NCBI GenBank assembly: GCA_024362935.1 | Contig: JANCRA010000004.1 | Coordinates: forward strand, 22,525,121-22,589,120 | Length of the DNA: 64,000 bases | Reading direction: 5' to 3' | DNA from: Setophaga petechia | Lineage: Eukaryota > Chordata > Aves > Passeriformes > Parulidae | Part shown: in pieces, positions 38,593-51,697 of the stretch | Layout: each line of letters opens with the position of its first letter | How positions within the stretch are numbered: position 1 is the stretch's first letter | Translations under genes and position numbers: made by a program | Notes under the pieces: model-generated | What the model saw: the letters and a program-made list of their open reading frames with translations, nothing else | Told to the model about the DNA's origin: nothing | Databases searched by the model: none

Positions 38593-40729
38593 GCATATGA
38601 CTAGCTGACTGTGTTTAAAGGGGTACTAAACCCACAATTTCTTAGTTTTGATCTAGCTTCTGAAGCTTAAGAGCAGATTACATAAAAGGTATCAGGCAAA
38701 GTATGTGAAGTACAGCCAGTTGTGGTTTCTCTTTATTCCAAACTCACACTTACATGCAATTCCTCTTTCTAAGGACCTGAAAAGTCACATTGACTGTCCA
38801 ACGGAAATGGATCTGGAAATATATGCCCAGGCATTGACTTAGGTGATTACTTTAAGAACTGCTTTGCTGTGGGATAGGAAGGCTGGGGTGTCCTGCATTG
38901 TAGAATGATGGAAAACTCATAAAGTACTGTGGAAGCATTTATTTCTGTGATCATTCTGGGATAAGATTATATGTTAAATTAAATTATTTTTTGCTCAATT
39001 TATTTGTCTTTTTTTCTTTAAGGTAACATTCTAAGGTAGTGTCTTCATGGACTATTTCTCAAAGATACAGGTTTCCTCTGAAAAAATTCAGACTAGAAAT
39101 TTTTTGCATGGGCTACCTCAAAACTGAACTCAAGCTAATAAATTCTGCCTCTGATTAGTGTGTATTGAACTAGGCTTTTTGCAATCCTGAAGTATTATTG
39201 GACCTTTGCATTCATACTGTTAAGGTCAAGGAGAGCATGGACAGACCAAGCTAGATAAAAAATTAAAAAATTGTCCCTCTTGCTCACAGCATTTTCCATG
39301 TACTCTATCTTTGAACACTTTATATATGCAAAACTTGTCTGACCTAAGCATATGACTAATGGTATTTCCACAGCTTTTTGTAGCTTGGACAAAGTAAAAG
39401 GCTTTATGCTCCCACAAATATACAACAAAACCCTAATGGAAAAAACTCTTGACCTCACCATCTTTTACTGTCCATAAGTGTCCATAGACACACAGAAATT
39501 TTCTATTCAGTTAAATAAAGTGGTAAGTGACTGAAAGCAGGGACTTGTAATGGGAAATGTCAGGCAACCTCTAATTGAGGCAACTTTATAAGTACTGTCT
39601 AGGAAATAGTGGAGGATGTGGCGTTCATTCTTTTTAGTTCAGAGAAGCATGTGGTTCTAGGGCAGAATTACTGGAGGATCATTTGGCACAGACCATCATG
39701 AAACATTCTTTTCTTTTTTGCTGTCTGTATGGAGATGCTGAAGCAGGGCATTGTGAAAAATTGTTTAAAAACTCGAGGTGGATTATAAGACATGGACTCT
39801 TCACTTGTATGCACAAATGGATACAGACTATATCTGGTGCTATTTAATCCTAAACAGCATTCATTCACTCCATTGCAAAATACAAACCTAAATTCAGACA
39901 AAAATGTAATATTTATTACATGCAAGTCTCAACAATAATATCAATCCAGTGAAAGAAACAACTTCATCTGAAGCTGACAGATGTCCAACATGGTGAATCA
40001 CAACTTAAAACAGCCATAAATAAGTCCGTGGGACATAACCAAGCAAAATATAGAATAAACTCAGTCTTTCTGATACAGTGGAGTTGCCTGTTAAAGAGGG
40101 AAACTATAAGGCAGTTTTCAAAGAAGAATTACTTTGAAGGTGCTATTGATCTCACAAAGGTGAGACTGAACCACAAAGATGCTTTCTTTAAAGTGGAAGA
40201 CTTGCCTCCTTTAGTTCCCACAGGGGAGGCTTGACATTAAATAAGTCCAAGGAAAATCCAGCATATCCTTCAAGTAAGGAAAAAAATGCCTCATAATACA
40301 TAGCAGCCTGCTACAATGAGAGTCAAGAACAATAGGAGAGGAAGTCAAAAGATCAATCCTAACCATATTGTGAAGGCCTCTGCCAAGGATAGGCTTTTTA
40401 TATTGGATGCTAATCCTCAGATACATTTCAATGTCTTTTTTGAGCCTGTTGCTCCACATAGTGCTTTTTGAAACTTTTTACATCGGTCAACATGTGTACA
40501 GATCATCAGGCAAACAAATTTAAATGTAATTTCCAGGGTGAGGAAAAGGGGCTGGGGGTGGGGGAGGGCAGGAGTTTGTGAAAACGTACATAAAGAAGTT
40601 GCAGATTGTGCCTCTAGAAGAAGAATCAAGGTTTGTGATTTTCCTGTCCCTGACTAAAAGATGTCTGATTCTTACAAACCAAACAGGAGGTTTTCTGGAT
40701 CCTGGTTTTAATATCTTATTCGTGTTTGT
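38593..40729. other. Noncoding stretch, unrecognised
   Basis: No repeat family, exon or RNA gene is visible. A short G-rich segment (GGGGCTGGGGGTGGGGGAGG) lies near 40548-40567 and has quadruplex potential. Confidence 0.4.
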
Positions 40730-41130
40730 ATGAATGTGGGTGTTTTCAGGACATCCCTGGACAGTTATTAAACCACTGACCGGTGGAGGCTCTGCTACAG
40801 ATGGATTTAATTCAAGACTGGTGCTATTATATTAATGGGTTTAATTTAAACAGGACTAGCCTTGCTGGCCAAATTACTGCCATTTAAATCAATTGGCTTA
40901 GGGGAAAAAACAGCCTGACCATAGCCATTAGCCTTCAATTTATTACTGTATCAGTTTTAAACTGGGTAAGGCATATTGCTCAGTGTCTGTCCTCCTGTCC
41001 TTTGGTGCTGCTTCCTCTCCTCACCATACAGTAATAAAAGACCTACAGGGCAAAGAAAAAAAAGAAAATCTGAAACATCACATTAATTTAAAGTCAATGT
41101 TTCATGAGCAAAGACCAGGTATCTCATGAA
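40730..41130. promoter_or_regulatory. Candidate conserved noncoding element
   Basis: Even-composition, non-repetitive sequence with a dense set of homeodomain and TTTAATT cores (TATTAATGGG, GGGTTTAATTTAAAC, CATTTAAATCAATTGG) and a CACTGACCGGTGG segment that contains an ACCGGT palindrome. No coding potential is visible. The texture suggests selective constraint, but conservation cannot be tested here. Confidence 0.35.
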
Positions 41131-41539
41131 AGAGATTCTCCATAGGATCCAATACTTGCCTTTGATGTCACCTCATTAAATTGAGATTCAAATGATCTAA
41201 CCGATGTATTAGTTTAAAAAGACATTTTACTGCATTTTTTTAAGATATAAAAAAGTTGCAATGTCTTTTTTTTTTAACACATTTCAACCTGATTCAAATA
41301 GAAAAGCAAAAAGGAAGAAAATGCTTTAGATGTGCTCTTTTGATTTTTTCCAATCTTGCCTGAATAAAATGGAATGGGAGATCAAGAACACTCAATTAAT
41401 TTCAACACTGGGTGTCAGAGGGAAAAGGAGAGGGAGGAGGGGGGATATTATAGATGCACAACACTTAACAAATGCATAGATTGAAAGAAGAAAATATTGG
41501 GGGGGGGGAGAGAGATAAAAAACCATGTCTATATTTTAT

Positions 41540-42272
41540 TGCACTCAGTAAGCTTTTCACTTGTATTTATAGCTGCAATTATATCTCAATGAGGTTTGTC
41601 TACAGTGTTGGCTTCACGCTAATTTTCCCCCTCACTGCATTCTTGGAATAGCCTCGGACTGTTTATGAACCAGACATATTGACCTCATTTACAGCTAGCA
41701 GTTTAAATCCATAATTTTTCCACCCACAATCCCTCTTTGACATTCCAGCAATGCGGCCGGCTCACTGAGACTGAACTAAAAGTCTCACACTTCATTGAAC
41801 ACCATTATGCGGCTTTATGCTTATAAGCCTGTTTCCCTCAGCTGCCTTTCAGCTTTGCTGGAGATCCGTTTGGCCACAGGCCGGCAGTGATTAACTGGAA
41901 GAATCCAATAAATCAGCCTGTCAGCCAGCAGGCTCTCCTCACTGTGTCTACAAATCGACATTTGGATTTGCACTCTCTTTTTTTCCCTCCCCCTTTGCTC
42001 TCCTTCCTTCCCTCGCCTGCCTCCCTGCCTCTCTTTATTCATCCCCCATCATCATCCCCCCATTCTCCCTCACACACCATCCCCAAGGGTATCAGGTTGC
42101 CCCTTTTCTCCCCACTAAAAGGTGAGCTGGAAAGAAGGCTATTGTTAGCATGGTTGGACTTTACAAACACTCCTTTGGTGAAACAAGTTGATTTTGAATT
42201 GTGTGCTATGCCAGTGGGCACTCTTATTTCCCCATTTCATTAAATTCCATCCATCCCACACTCCACATGCAA

Positions 42273-42332
<60 letters not shown>

Positions 42333-42470
42333 CATTAACTTTTGCTGCTCCCCTCACATCAGAGAGAGAGTAATGGAGGTGATTGAGAGGGAGAGAAGAT
42401 TGACTTTCTTGCGCTGGCTTTCCCATCTGCTGTTAAAACAATAGGCATAGAGAGAGCCCAGGAAACCAGG
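41540..42470. promoter_or_regulatory. Candidate conserved noncoding element block, split by an (AC)n tract
   Basis: This is the most enhancer-like block in the window. The segment 41585-41960 is non-repetitive and balanced in composition, with TTATGCGGCTTTATGCTTAT, GACCTCATTTACAGCTAGC, AATGCGGCCGGCTCACTGAG and a GCCTGTCAGCCAGCAGGC inverted repeat near 41919-41936. After a C/T-rich stretch it resumes at about 42120-42275. That part ends in a perfect octamer complement ATGCAAAT (42267-42274), directly abutting the (AC)28 tract. Apparent open frames here are broken and repeat-derived. Constraint is inferred from texture only. Confidence 0.45.
42275..42330. repeat. (AC)28 microsatellite
   Basis: An uninterrupted run of 28 AC dinucleotides. 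It is a perfect tract, so likely highly polymorphic and capable of forming Z-DNA. Confidence 0.98.
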
Positions 42471-43540
42471 GGTGCCTACCACTGAGCACAAGAGTAATGG
42501 CTCTCCAAGCTCTGTGTGACCTGACCCTTTCTGCTGCTTTTGTATTAGAAAACTATAATTAGGTCCTCTGCTTGTTCATTGTGGGGGGGTTCCCTTTCCT
42601 TTGATTTCAGGTCTTTGGTAAGTGCTGCACTGGCAGCTGGCCTGCTTCCACAATGGCATGCTTGTGGACCCTTCAAGGTGCCTCTGTCTGCCTTCTGCTG
42701 TTTCACAGTGATCTTGATTGCCCTTTCTCTCTTCCCTCACTTTGGTTGTGGTTCTGAGAGAAGGACTCCAAGTACCTCCTTCTTTATGGGCTCTGGATGC
42801 CCAGACAGGGCACTCCCCTCCTCCAGCATGCTCCTGGGCTTCATTTTGGGCAGTGCTGGACTCTCCTCCATTGGGGCCACCCTGTTCTTCCATCCAGGAT
42901 TACATCTGCTCTCTGAGCACAAATATTTTTTTGGCACCTGGTGGTCAAACAAAGCACTACCTAACAGCTGGGGGAAAGGAGACCACCACAGACTGAAATT
43001 TCCTGGGACAGCCTCACTGGGAGCTCTTCCTTGTACCACAGTACTATTGCATCCACAGCAGGTGTGGCACAGAGGGGAAAGACCTGGGCTGGAGGTGATG
43101 AGTTACCTTCTGTTAGCCAAGCAATTGCTAGCTGTGACAGGTGGCAATGTTGGGTATGTCTGCCATCTCTCCAAATGTTCCCAGAAAAGAGAGAGAAAGC
43201 TGGACAGACCTGCCTGTCTTATCTTTGGATGAAATTTAAAAATTAAACCCCAATTGTTTGGGGTTCTCAAATTCACACAAAAGAAATTGCAAAACCTTGA
43301 AGGCTTATTTTTTTTTCCCTGTCTTCTGGGTAAGGATGCTCACCCTCTCCTACCAACTTTTTCCATTCACAAGCCCTGTACTGAGGATCCAAGAACACAC
43401 CAGCGACTCTAATACACACCACTGTAGACCCTAATACAGGGAAGGAAGGGCTGCTGGGAACACTGCCTGCCCCATTACCCATGGGTGTGTACATGCGTGT
43501 GCCCTCTTGGTCCCAGCACAACCTTTGACTAAAGCTGCCA
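42471..43540. other. Noncoding stretch with the longest (unsupported) open frame
   Basis: A moderately GC-richer segment carrying a 217-codon frame at 42579-43232 on the plus strand. The translation has no recognisable domain, a mixed hydrophobic/basic composition, no Kozak-like context and overlapping long frames on the opposite strand, so it is not called as a gene. A perfect 8-bp hairpin (AACCCCAA, loop TTGT, TTGGGGTT at 43246-43265) follows it. Confidence 0.4.
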
Positions 43541-43890
43541 TTTGGCTCTATGAGAAGAGATTAGGTTGTGTCTGTAAAATTAATTAAGACTTGGATATGA
43601 GAGATGCATGCAAGTCAAAAAATATTAAATTTACAGGAGGTAGGAGGGTCTGGTAGCTCATAATTACGCCCCACTATGAAGGCAGTATGTTGTGGGATGC
43701 AGGCAGACAGAATTATCATGTGGAGTTTAACTGGTGGGTTCCTTTTAACTCCTTTCTCATCCGATGGCAGCCAGAGTAACTTTCTCATCAAAACCCGCTA
43801 CTATCATAATTTTCTCTTCTCTGCGGTTTCACTGGAATGGTGACTATTTCTCTCTCTTTTCATTTACATTGCATTGCTTTATTAAAAAAA
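43541..43890. promoter_or_regulatory. Candidate conserved noncoding element
   Basis: Balanced, non-repetitive sequence with AAAATTAATTAAGAC, CATAATTACGCCCCAC and TTATCATGTGGAG motifs and no open frame. It is similar in texture to the blocks at 40.7 and 41.5 kb and may form part of the same cluster. Confidence 0.3.
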
Positions 43891-46800
43891 GATGAAAAAA
43901 GCATGTGAAATGTCTTGCTTCAGGTCAGAAGATAATTTTAGTTAGATCTCAACAACCCAAATATATAAAAGGAAAGAAAATGGAATTTTCATTCAAGTCC
44001 AGTACATTGTTATATCCCTATTTGCAAAAACCCTGTATATTCTTTGGCAATAACTGATAAAAAGTAAAAAAGATGTAGCTGACATAAATTTTTTCCTTTT
44101 AAGAATGTTTATACTGCATACAACTTCTTGCTATGCTTACTAACCACTTAATTAGCCACGCTCCAGACCTTATAGACAAAAAGCCTTTCTGAAATTTGGT
44201 TGCTTTCTGTTTTCTGCTGCTCTCATATGAAAGAATAAATATGAGCTGGCAATTTACTTTCTCAAAATTGTTCTATTTACCTCTGACTTCACCCTCCATG
44301 AATTAAAAAATCTCATTTTGCCTTTATACATCAGCTCTCTCCCTGATTTTATTTTGCTCTTTGGCCTTTTCTATTTTATATTTCTTTCTCTCATGAGAAA
44401 ATACTTTAGGCCAAATTTGCAGACTCTGAAAATACTTTTGAATCAGTTTCTGTTATAGCACGAAATTTTGGAATTATTATAATTTCTTCATAAAAATTGT
44501 ACCAAGAAACTACTTTAAAAAATGCTTGTTGTTAAAACTTCTATATTTCTAAATTTCCATTCAATTCATAACATAAAATAAAAAAAATTTAAAAGCAACA
44601 AGCTTTGAGAAATGAAAATCAAAACTGTTCAAAATGTCTCTTTTTTTCTCTATCTCAAATTAATTTTCACTTTTCCATAAGCCCTAATTTTTAAATACTT
44701 TATGTGCTTAATTATTAGATCCCTCAATGGCACTGAATTTTAAATGAGTAATTTTGGGTTGATGTCAATGTGTTTGCTTTAACTCCTAATTTTAGCAGGT
44801 CTCACCCTTCTCTCTTCAGTTTATGTTCAGTTTGATATGAAGTAAAGTGATATTTCAAGCTTAGATTGAATTACAAAGAAAATTAATTATTTTATACTTA
44901 ACATACAGGTTTTCTTGTACTTCTTATGGAATGAAGAATTACAGCTCTTATAATCAGACTCGTGCACACCCTACAGCTGTCCTTAAACAGTCAGAGTAGA
45001 ACGCCAGTAACTTCAGTATCTTTCTATCTTTATTTCATTTATTGATGTGGGGGATATATGTAATACCTAAACAGAATATATGGTGAGGGTGGTATATATA
45101 TACATATTACCACTTTAGTAGCTGAGGACTTGAGAAAAGGAGTTCCAAGTGATTTTGTGGCTAGGCTGAAGGAAATTAGATAGAAGGAAGATTGTTTATG
45201 AGAGAATGAGAAATGAAAGCTGCCTTCCTAAAATGAGAGAATAGAAGAATAACCAAACCTACTCTAAACTCTTGCTAGCCATGATCTGGGATTCCTTCTC
45301 TTCATGCCCTTGATACATGAGGTGACCCTTACGAAGTTCCTGTTTAGTCAAGATCTGCTTGCTGTGTCTGGGCAACACCCAGAGAGCATAGTACAGCTGG
45401 GGCAACCCAGGTGTGTATCCAAGGAAATGAGGCAGCTGTGGCTGTGGCAGAGGTGAACAGAAGAAGCTGTAGGTTATTTATTCCCCCCAGTAGATGGTAA
45501 AATTCTGGTTTTCCTCTCTTGGCAACCAGGGTTGCTCAGAAGTGACTATGCCTCCAGTATGTTTACTGTTTGCAGCATTACATAGCACTGCCTGCCTCAG
45601 GGCCTGGCAGAGGTTAAGAAGAGGTCAAGCTGCCAGAAACCTGTCCCTACCAAGAGTGAGGACTTGAGTCTGTACCTCTTATTGTGCTCCTAATCTCTGC
45701 TGCTTAAACAGTGTGCAAGAAGATATTTCTGAGTACTGGGATGTAAGTATTTGGGCAGTTTAAAACCTATCAAATACAAGAAAACTGATTTATTAATAAT
45801 GGTCCCTGTGCAGTACTGATCCTGGAAACATCTGCCTTCTAGTGTCTACTACCTGGCAGTCTATGAAGAAGAGATCCCTAGCCAAATGGACATTTCCATG
45901 CTTAAAATGATGGAATTCAGTTTGATGTCCACCTTTAATCATTATTCCAAATGGCAGTATGCTATTTATTTTTTTACTACTGACTTCTATTATTGATTGC
46001 TTTTTGTGACTTGGTCAACAAATACACTTTAATCCTGGGTGTCCTTTCAAGCCAGATCTGATGGGTCTAAGTTGCATCTAAATATAACCTTAAGGATGGA
46101 ACTGATTGCCTTTAAACTATGCTATTTCTGCATTATTTTAGCATCAAACTGAACTGTTCCAGCAGCTGCTGCTAAATTTGCAAGGCTTCAGAAGCTGCTA
46201 AACATCCTACTCTTGCTTAGATGGAAAGGTAAGCCATTGCTTGATTTTTATTTTTTTTTTCTGTACAGCTGAGTGCCTCCAAGTTATCTCATTAAGACTG
46301 TATTTCACAGCTATGATGCTGCCACTTCCCTACAGGCCCCAATATCTTTGATCAGAGATCTAGCCTGAAAAATAGAGGCTGGAGGCTGAGTCCCAGGAGA
46401 CACGATAACATGTGTTCTTGGACTCTTTTTCTGAGGAGAAGCTAACTAGTCTGTTCCTTGCCCTCTGTTGCAGAAAGAAATATCCCCTTTTTTATACACA
46501 CACAGTCCCAACAGTTCAATTCAGACTTGTTGCTGCTCTGCCTCCTTCGCTGGCCACATTCTGGCTGTCTTGGCAGGAGCAGGAGCACGAGGGTAGCAGA
46601 AGAGGCAGCATTTCAGGAGTCACTGACAGGGTGACAATGACAGAAGCGAAGTGCTGAGGGCTCACAGCAGTGGGAACAATGGCTGAGAACACCAAGTGCA
46701 GCCTGTAAATAGGGAAGGGTATGCTCCAAGGCACCCTTGTCTCTTGCTTGACACTTGGTGCCTGCTGAGAAAAAAAGAGTTGCATGCTTTCCCTCTGCTG

Positions 46801-48227
46801 AGGCCTATAAAGGGTATGTGTTCTTGCCCAGATCATGCCCATATTCATGACAAATTGAACACAAAATCTGGTATCCTGTATAAGCATATAATTTTGGGTA
46901 TTAGATGGGTTCCTGGGAAGCCACAGTTTATCTTGAAACTCTTGTATTTCTGAAATAGCCTGACTGGAGCACACATAAAATCTGAATAGAGTCATGTATG
47001 GCACTTTAATTGCTAAAGTAAAGCACTTTCAATTCTGGGCAAAGAGGCTTCTGCTGCTGACATTAGAAAACCAGTAATATGTCTATACTGTAACCACTTA
47101 ATTATACACAGAGGCATAATCATATAATGTGTCACTCTGTAAAAAAAATTCTGACTGTGAAACTTGTACAGAGACATCCACAGACATATGAACAGTATTG
47201 CATTCAAATAATATAATTTTCAGAAGTGACTGAATAAAACCAGCTTCCTTCCTGTGGGGACTATCCCAGCATCAAAAATGGCTTTGTCCTAAGTTGAAAA
47301 ACAGAAGAACAAGAATCTTTCTAGAACAGAATATTAACTAGGCTATATAAAGAATTAATGTGAGAAGATATTTTAATTTCTATCAATGTGAAACCCTGTC
47401 TCCTTCATCACTCTTCAATAGAATAGTGTACGTTTTCTAATGATTTGGCACAATTTGTTTCTGCCATTTGAAATTTAACTTGATTTTTTAATGAGGTGAG
47501 ATGTTAACAGGTTCCTTTTCTATCTCCATTTGCACTCAGGCATTCCATAAATAAACAAAGCTCTCTTTTTGTTTTTGCAGAAACCAACCCAATAAATCAT
47601 ACATGGTTAGCTGTTTAAATACCATTAAAGTATTATTTTCTTAAGGTACCTATCCCACCTCTAATGTCACCTAGAATAAAAGCAGATTGTGGTGGGGGGA
47701 AGTATTGCGAGGAAAAATTACTTTTATTACCTGTACACAAAATTGCACCTTTACGAAGGGTCAGGCGAGATCTGAGTGATACCATCCAGCCCAGACAAGG
47801 TTGTGGATGAATAAACAATACAATTTATACTATTAACAGCTTTAAAAAATAATAATATTTATGCTACCACCTGATTTATTTATGTTTGTTTGTGCACAGC
47901 TTCAGGAGCTGATAAAGCTAGTCACATGTGAGTGTAAGGCTCACTGAAATGGGCTGAGAAAAACTGAGAGATACCCCATTATGAGTACTAAGCAGTATTA
48001 GAGGGAAAGAAACGATAGGAAATGAGATTAACTCATTCTTCTGTTAGGATCACCCCTAGAATTCCTTCTCTCCTCCAGCACAAGGTGATCCCCATTAGTG
48101 GACTCCCCTTGAAAGAGTGGTCAAGGGGTCATATTGATCAAAATAAGCTGAATTACCTATGACATAATATATGTATTCACAGCAAGATATGCATAAATGG
48201 AAGGAAAATAATTAGTAATTCCAAGCA
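43891..48227. other. Noncoding stretch, unrecognised
   Basis: AT-rich single-copy DNA becoming more GC-balanced at 45250-45700 and 46380-46960. The 162-codon minus-strand frame at 46516-47004 has no domain or splice support. Short T runs occur near 46250. An 8-bp inverted repeat (CCCCTTGA/TCAAGGGG) lies near 48105-48128. Confidence 0.4.
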
Positions 48228-48344
48228 TCATGGTGATGATGAGACACCTGCAGGATAATCATCCAAATCAAATATTTGTCTCAGCTTCTTCAGATGATCT
48301 ATCTCTTCCTGCAGCCGCTGAATGTCAGTGGTACAGAGCGTGTG
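48228..48344 (-). CDS. Possible terminal coding exon, unidentified coiled-coil C-terminus
   Basis: On the minus strand a splice-acceptor-like CTTGCCTTTCAG ends at 48345. It is followed by 38 open codons and a TGA stop (48228-48230). The peptide begins HTLCTTDIQ, continues RLQEEIDHLKKLRQIFD (a leucine-heptad, helix-forming stretch with the charge pattern of a coiled coil) and ends in an acidic-proline tail, DLDDYPAGVSSSP. This looks far more like real protein than any other frame in the window. The frame remains open upstream of the acceptor, so the 5' limit depends on splicing. I do not recognise the protein. No partner exon was identified in the window, so it would be the last exon of a gene extending to higher coordinates on the minus strand. 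A chance frame or an exon relic is the alternative. Confidence 0.35.
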   Translation of the reverse strand, partial: HTLCTTDIQRLQEEIDHLKKLRQIFDLDDYPAGVSSSP

Positions 48345-51300
48345 CTGAAAGGCAAGGCTGCCAGCATGACAAAGGCAGGAATCTTCCTCCCACATGCAGC
48401 AGCAAAGCCCTCTTTCCCTCTCACTACCATGCTTTGCCCTCAGTGCAAGTATAAATGTTGAAGGGAATCAAGAATATTGCATTGCATGCAAAAAGAGAAC
48501 CAAATTTACTCAATTCTTGGCCACAAAATTTCCACTTATAATAAATTTGTAGAAATTATATTTCTTCATCTATACAGTACTTTATGGAAAGGATATTGGC
48601 TTTTGAGGCTCTCAGGGCATATCAATATGTGGTGTTTTGTCTCAGATATAAAACTTCTTTTCTGAAGAACTACTCAGTATTTTTAAAAGCTTATTCAAGG
48701 GAAGACTAACTTGAAGGCAGGCCAAATACAGAATAAAGTGCTTATTTTCCTCAGGTATCTAGGAAAATAATTAAGTTGTTTTTTCTCCCCCCTAATTCAC
48801 TGAAAGGGCATATTCTTTTGACTGGGAATTTCAACTGTGTCTAGGACAGATAGCTATGCTCCAAAAATTAGGGGAAATGCTAGATGGTCTTGAAATCAGA
48901 CATTTGAAGGATGTTCCCATGTTTGGCCTCAGTGCTGCCCTTTGCACAAGAATCATGGAGATTTGCACACTAAATTCCATTTATTCTTTTTCTACAAAAA
49001 AAGTCAACTTGGTACCTTTCATGTTGACAAACGTTGCCACACTGGAGGAAACATTTACAATCAATTGTGGATGCTTCCAAAATCTATTTGGGGTTCACAG
49101 AAATGTCTGCTGTCAGATATTGTGAAGTAAAGTTGCTGAATGAGTATCTAAATCAGTTTCCTTTCTGTTTCTAATGTGGCCAACTTCCACGGTTGTGATG
49201 CCCACTCTTCACTTTGTCAGCAAAGGTTTTGTGTGGCTCTCTAGGGTCACAGAAATAATGACCTGGAGTATGTGTAGGTTTAAGAGATATTTATACATCC
49301 TACAGGGTGTGCCTGTTTTTTTTTACCTTCCTGACAAGAAACATACCCTGAAATCACATCATACATGTGGGCTAGAGCTTTCAAAATATGTTAGATTCCT
49401 GCGTAGGCTCCGGTGACTATGAAAGTGAGTAGTAGTTGAACTTTTATCAATGAAAATGTCTCACATAGAATTTCCAAGTCCAACTTATTTCTGAATATTT
49501 GAAACTTCGTCCATGTGTGTAACTCCACCGTAGGCAGCAATGACAAAGCACTCTGGGTTTACTCCTTTTATAAAGCTAGAAACTCACATGAATAAAATTC
49601 AAGTGCTCTGAAATATAGACAATGAGTACATTTGTCATCTTGTCTGTCTACCTCCCTGTATTTAATTGCTTTTCATGCAATTTAGCTGAGGACCATCGGA
49701 AAAAAAAAATTAAACTAACAGACATGACCTCTCTCCCTTCCTCCCTCCATTCTGTATATGGAATCCTGGATATCACGTAAATATATATATACATGCATAT
49801 AGTTGCGTATACTTTGGTGATAATTAAGGTTCAGATAGCGGTGGATAATCTAAGTAACTTCTTGGAAACTACTGCTGTTTTCACTGACCCTTGTCTCCAA
49901 AACTTCTAAGATTTCAAGTGCTCAGATTATGGCTTACCCATGGTTTTGATAACTCCAGTTAACACGTCTTCAGACATAGCAAATATTATATGACCATACT
50001 ACACAAATTGTTTGTGACTTTCCTCTGAGAAAATACGTGTTTAAACAGCATAACTCAGCCAAATTGTTCCAATGTCCTGAACTTCTTCCAAAGCGAAAAG
50101 AAAATAAAAGGACTTGACAGAAGGAAGCCATGCTTATGCTCATTTTAACTTACTTAGAAGTCTGTTTGTCTATTGATAACACATTGCTGCCCTAGAGAAT
50201 GGGACAGGGATGGTTTGCCAAAGATGTTCAAGCTCCTCTTAAGGTAAGTACCTCACTCATATAACCTATATATTATATGGATTACACGTGGTCTCTTTCT
50301 CCCCCGTGCACGCCCCCCAAACTGATGAAGTAGTGGCATAAATTCCTAAGATCCTGTTTCTTCTTCTTTAGATATAAAGCTGGCAGAAAAGTAAAATCCG
50401 TTTTCGCTATGCATATCATGAGCCTAGAGATAGATCAGAAGACATTATGAATATGAGTTAGAGTGAATGTGACAACAGCCTGTAGCCACACTTCCTTGGA
50501 CTGTAATCTTGTTAAATCTTGCTAGCTAAGCAGTCAGGCATTTCCTGATCCTTAAGTGGACGGACTCAGGTATATTTAGTAGGAGTGACTCTGCTGAATT
50601 TGCCTGCTGATGTGGAGCTAATGGGTCACTGCTGATGGCATTATTGCTGTCTGTGGCTTCTAAATATGCTATTAGGAGAACGTGTCAAACTGAATTTTGA
50701 ACTTTGAATGGAAAATCTCATTGCATAAGAAGCACTTTAAATGTTATATCTCAACATACCTACATAACTTTTGGAGTAATTCCACTCAAATTGATTATTC
50801 AATGGAACAGTTAATACTTTGTCCCCTTTTTTGTGACACCTAACATTTTTAGAGGAAACTCTTCTTCAGTTTGTGGGACCAATGGCTTGAGATTTGAGAG
50901 TGCATTTTTCTTTGAGTCATAGTAAATGCTTACCCCTCATCTTTTCTTCCCAGACACTGAACAGGAGAATTCAAATATGGTAATAAAGTAGATAATGAGA
51001 AAAAAAATCTGTGTATGTAGACAGGAACTAAGAGAATTATGAAATTAATTTTACATGAGATCTGCAAATGAAATCTCATTGCTAATACTGATCAGTGTCT
51101 TCTTTGGAATTCTAATGTGTCACATCTCCAAGTTTGAAAGTGTTTCCCTCATTTTGTTCATGTTCTTTCCATAAGAATGTGAAATTCTTCTTTCTTAGAA
51201 ACAATCCAGGACAATTTCAGCTAGGACTTTTGACTCAGTTCTTAAGCTTAGTTATCATTTAATCAGTGATTTCTCCAGAAAAGATAATATAGTTATCTGA

Positions 51301-51692
51301 ATATATCCATCTTTATTTGCTGTTGGCTTGGGGGTTTTTTACTTCATCCTTTCTGTTCATGTCAAGAACTTTTCACTGGGCACCTGACTGCCAGAATGCC
51401 TGGAAATGGTTTACACTGCAAAATATTGCCGAACATATTTTAGTAGTCCATAAAATGCTGATGTGGAAGAACTCTGCTGCAGGTGATGTGATGATACACA
51501 CACAAACTGATAGATTTAAACTACTTTAAAGATGTAAAAAAATCCCCAATCTAAAGATCCAGCAAGGTAGCATATTTATTGCTTTGTGCAAAACAACAGC
51601 AACAACAAATCTTCATATTAATTGATTTTAATCCTTGTGTCACCAGAGGCCAGGGTGAATTATTTATTCGTGTTTTATATATAGACATTTCT
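48345..51692. other. Noncoding stretch
   Basis: AT-rich single-copy DNA with a short (TA)n run near 49781-49800. The segment 50560-50760 has a balanced, non-repetitive texture and may be conserved. No additional exon with paired splice sites was identified, though short exons could be missed. Confidence 0.35.
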
Positions 51693-51697
51693 TATAG

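Noticed and set aside
42579..43232. 217-codon open frame, the longest in the window
   Set aside because: No domain, signal or repeat pattern is visible. Long frames also exist on the opposite strand of the same GC-richer segment, and neither splice sites nor a start context support it. Best explained by chance.
46516..47004. 162-codon minus-strand open frame
   Set aside because: The translation has no recognisable motif and the region lacks promoter, splice or polyadenylation features.
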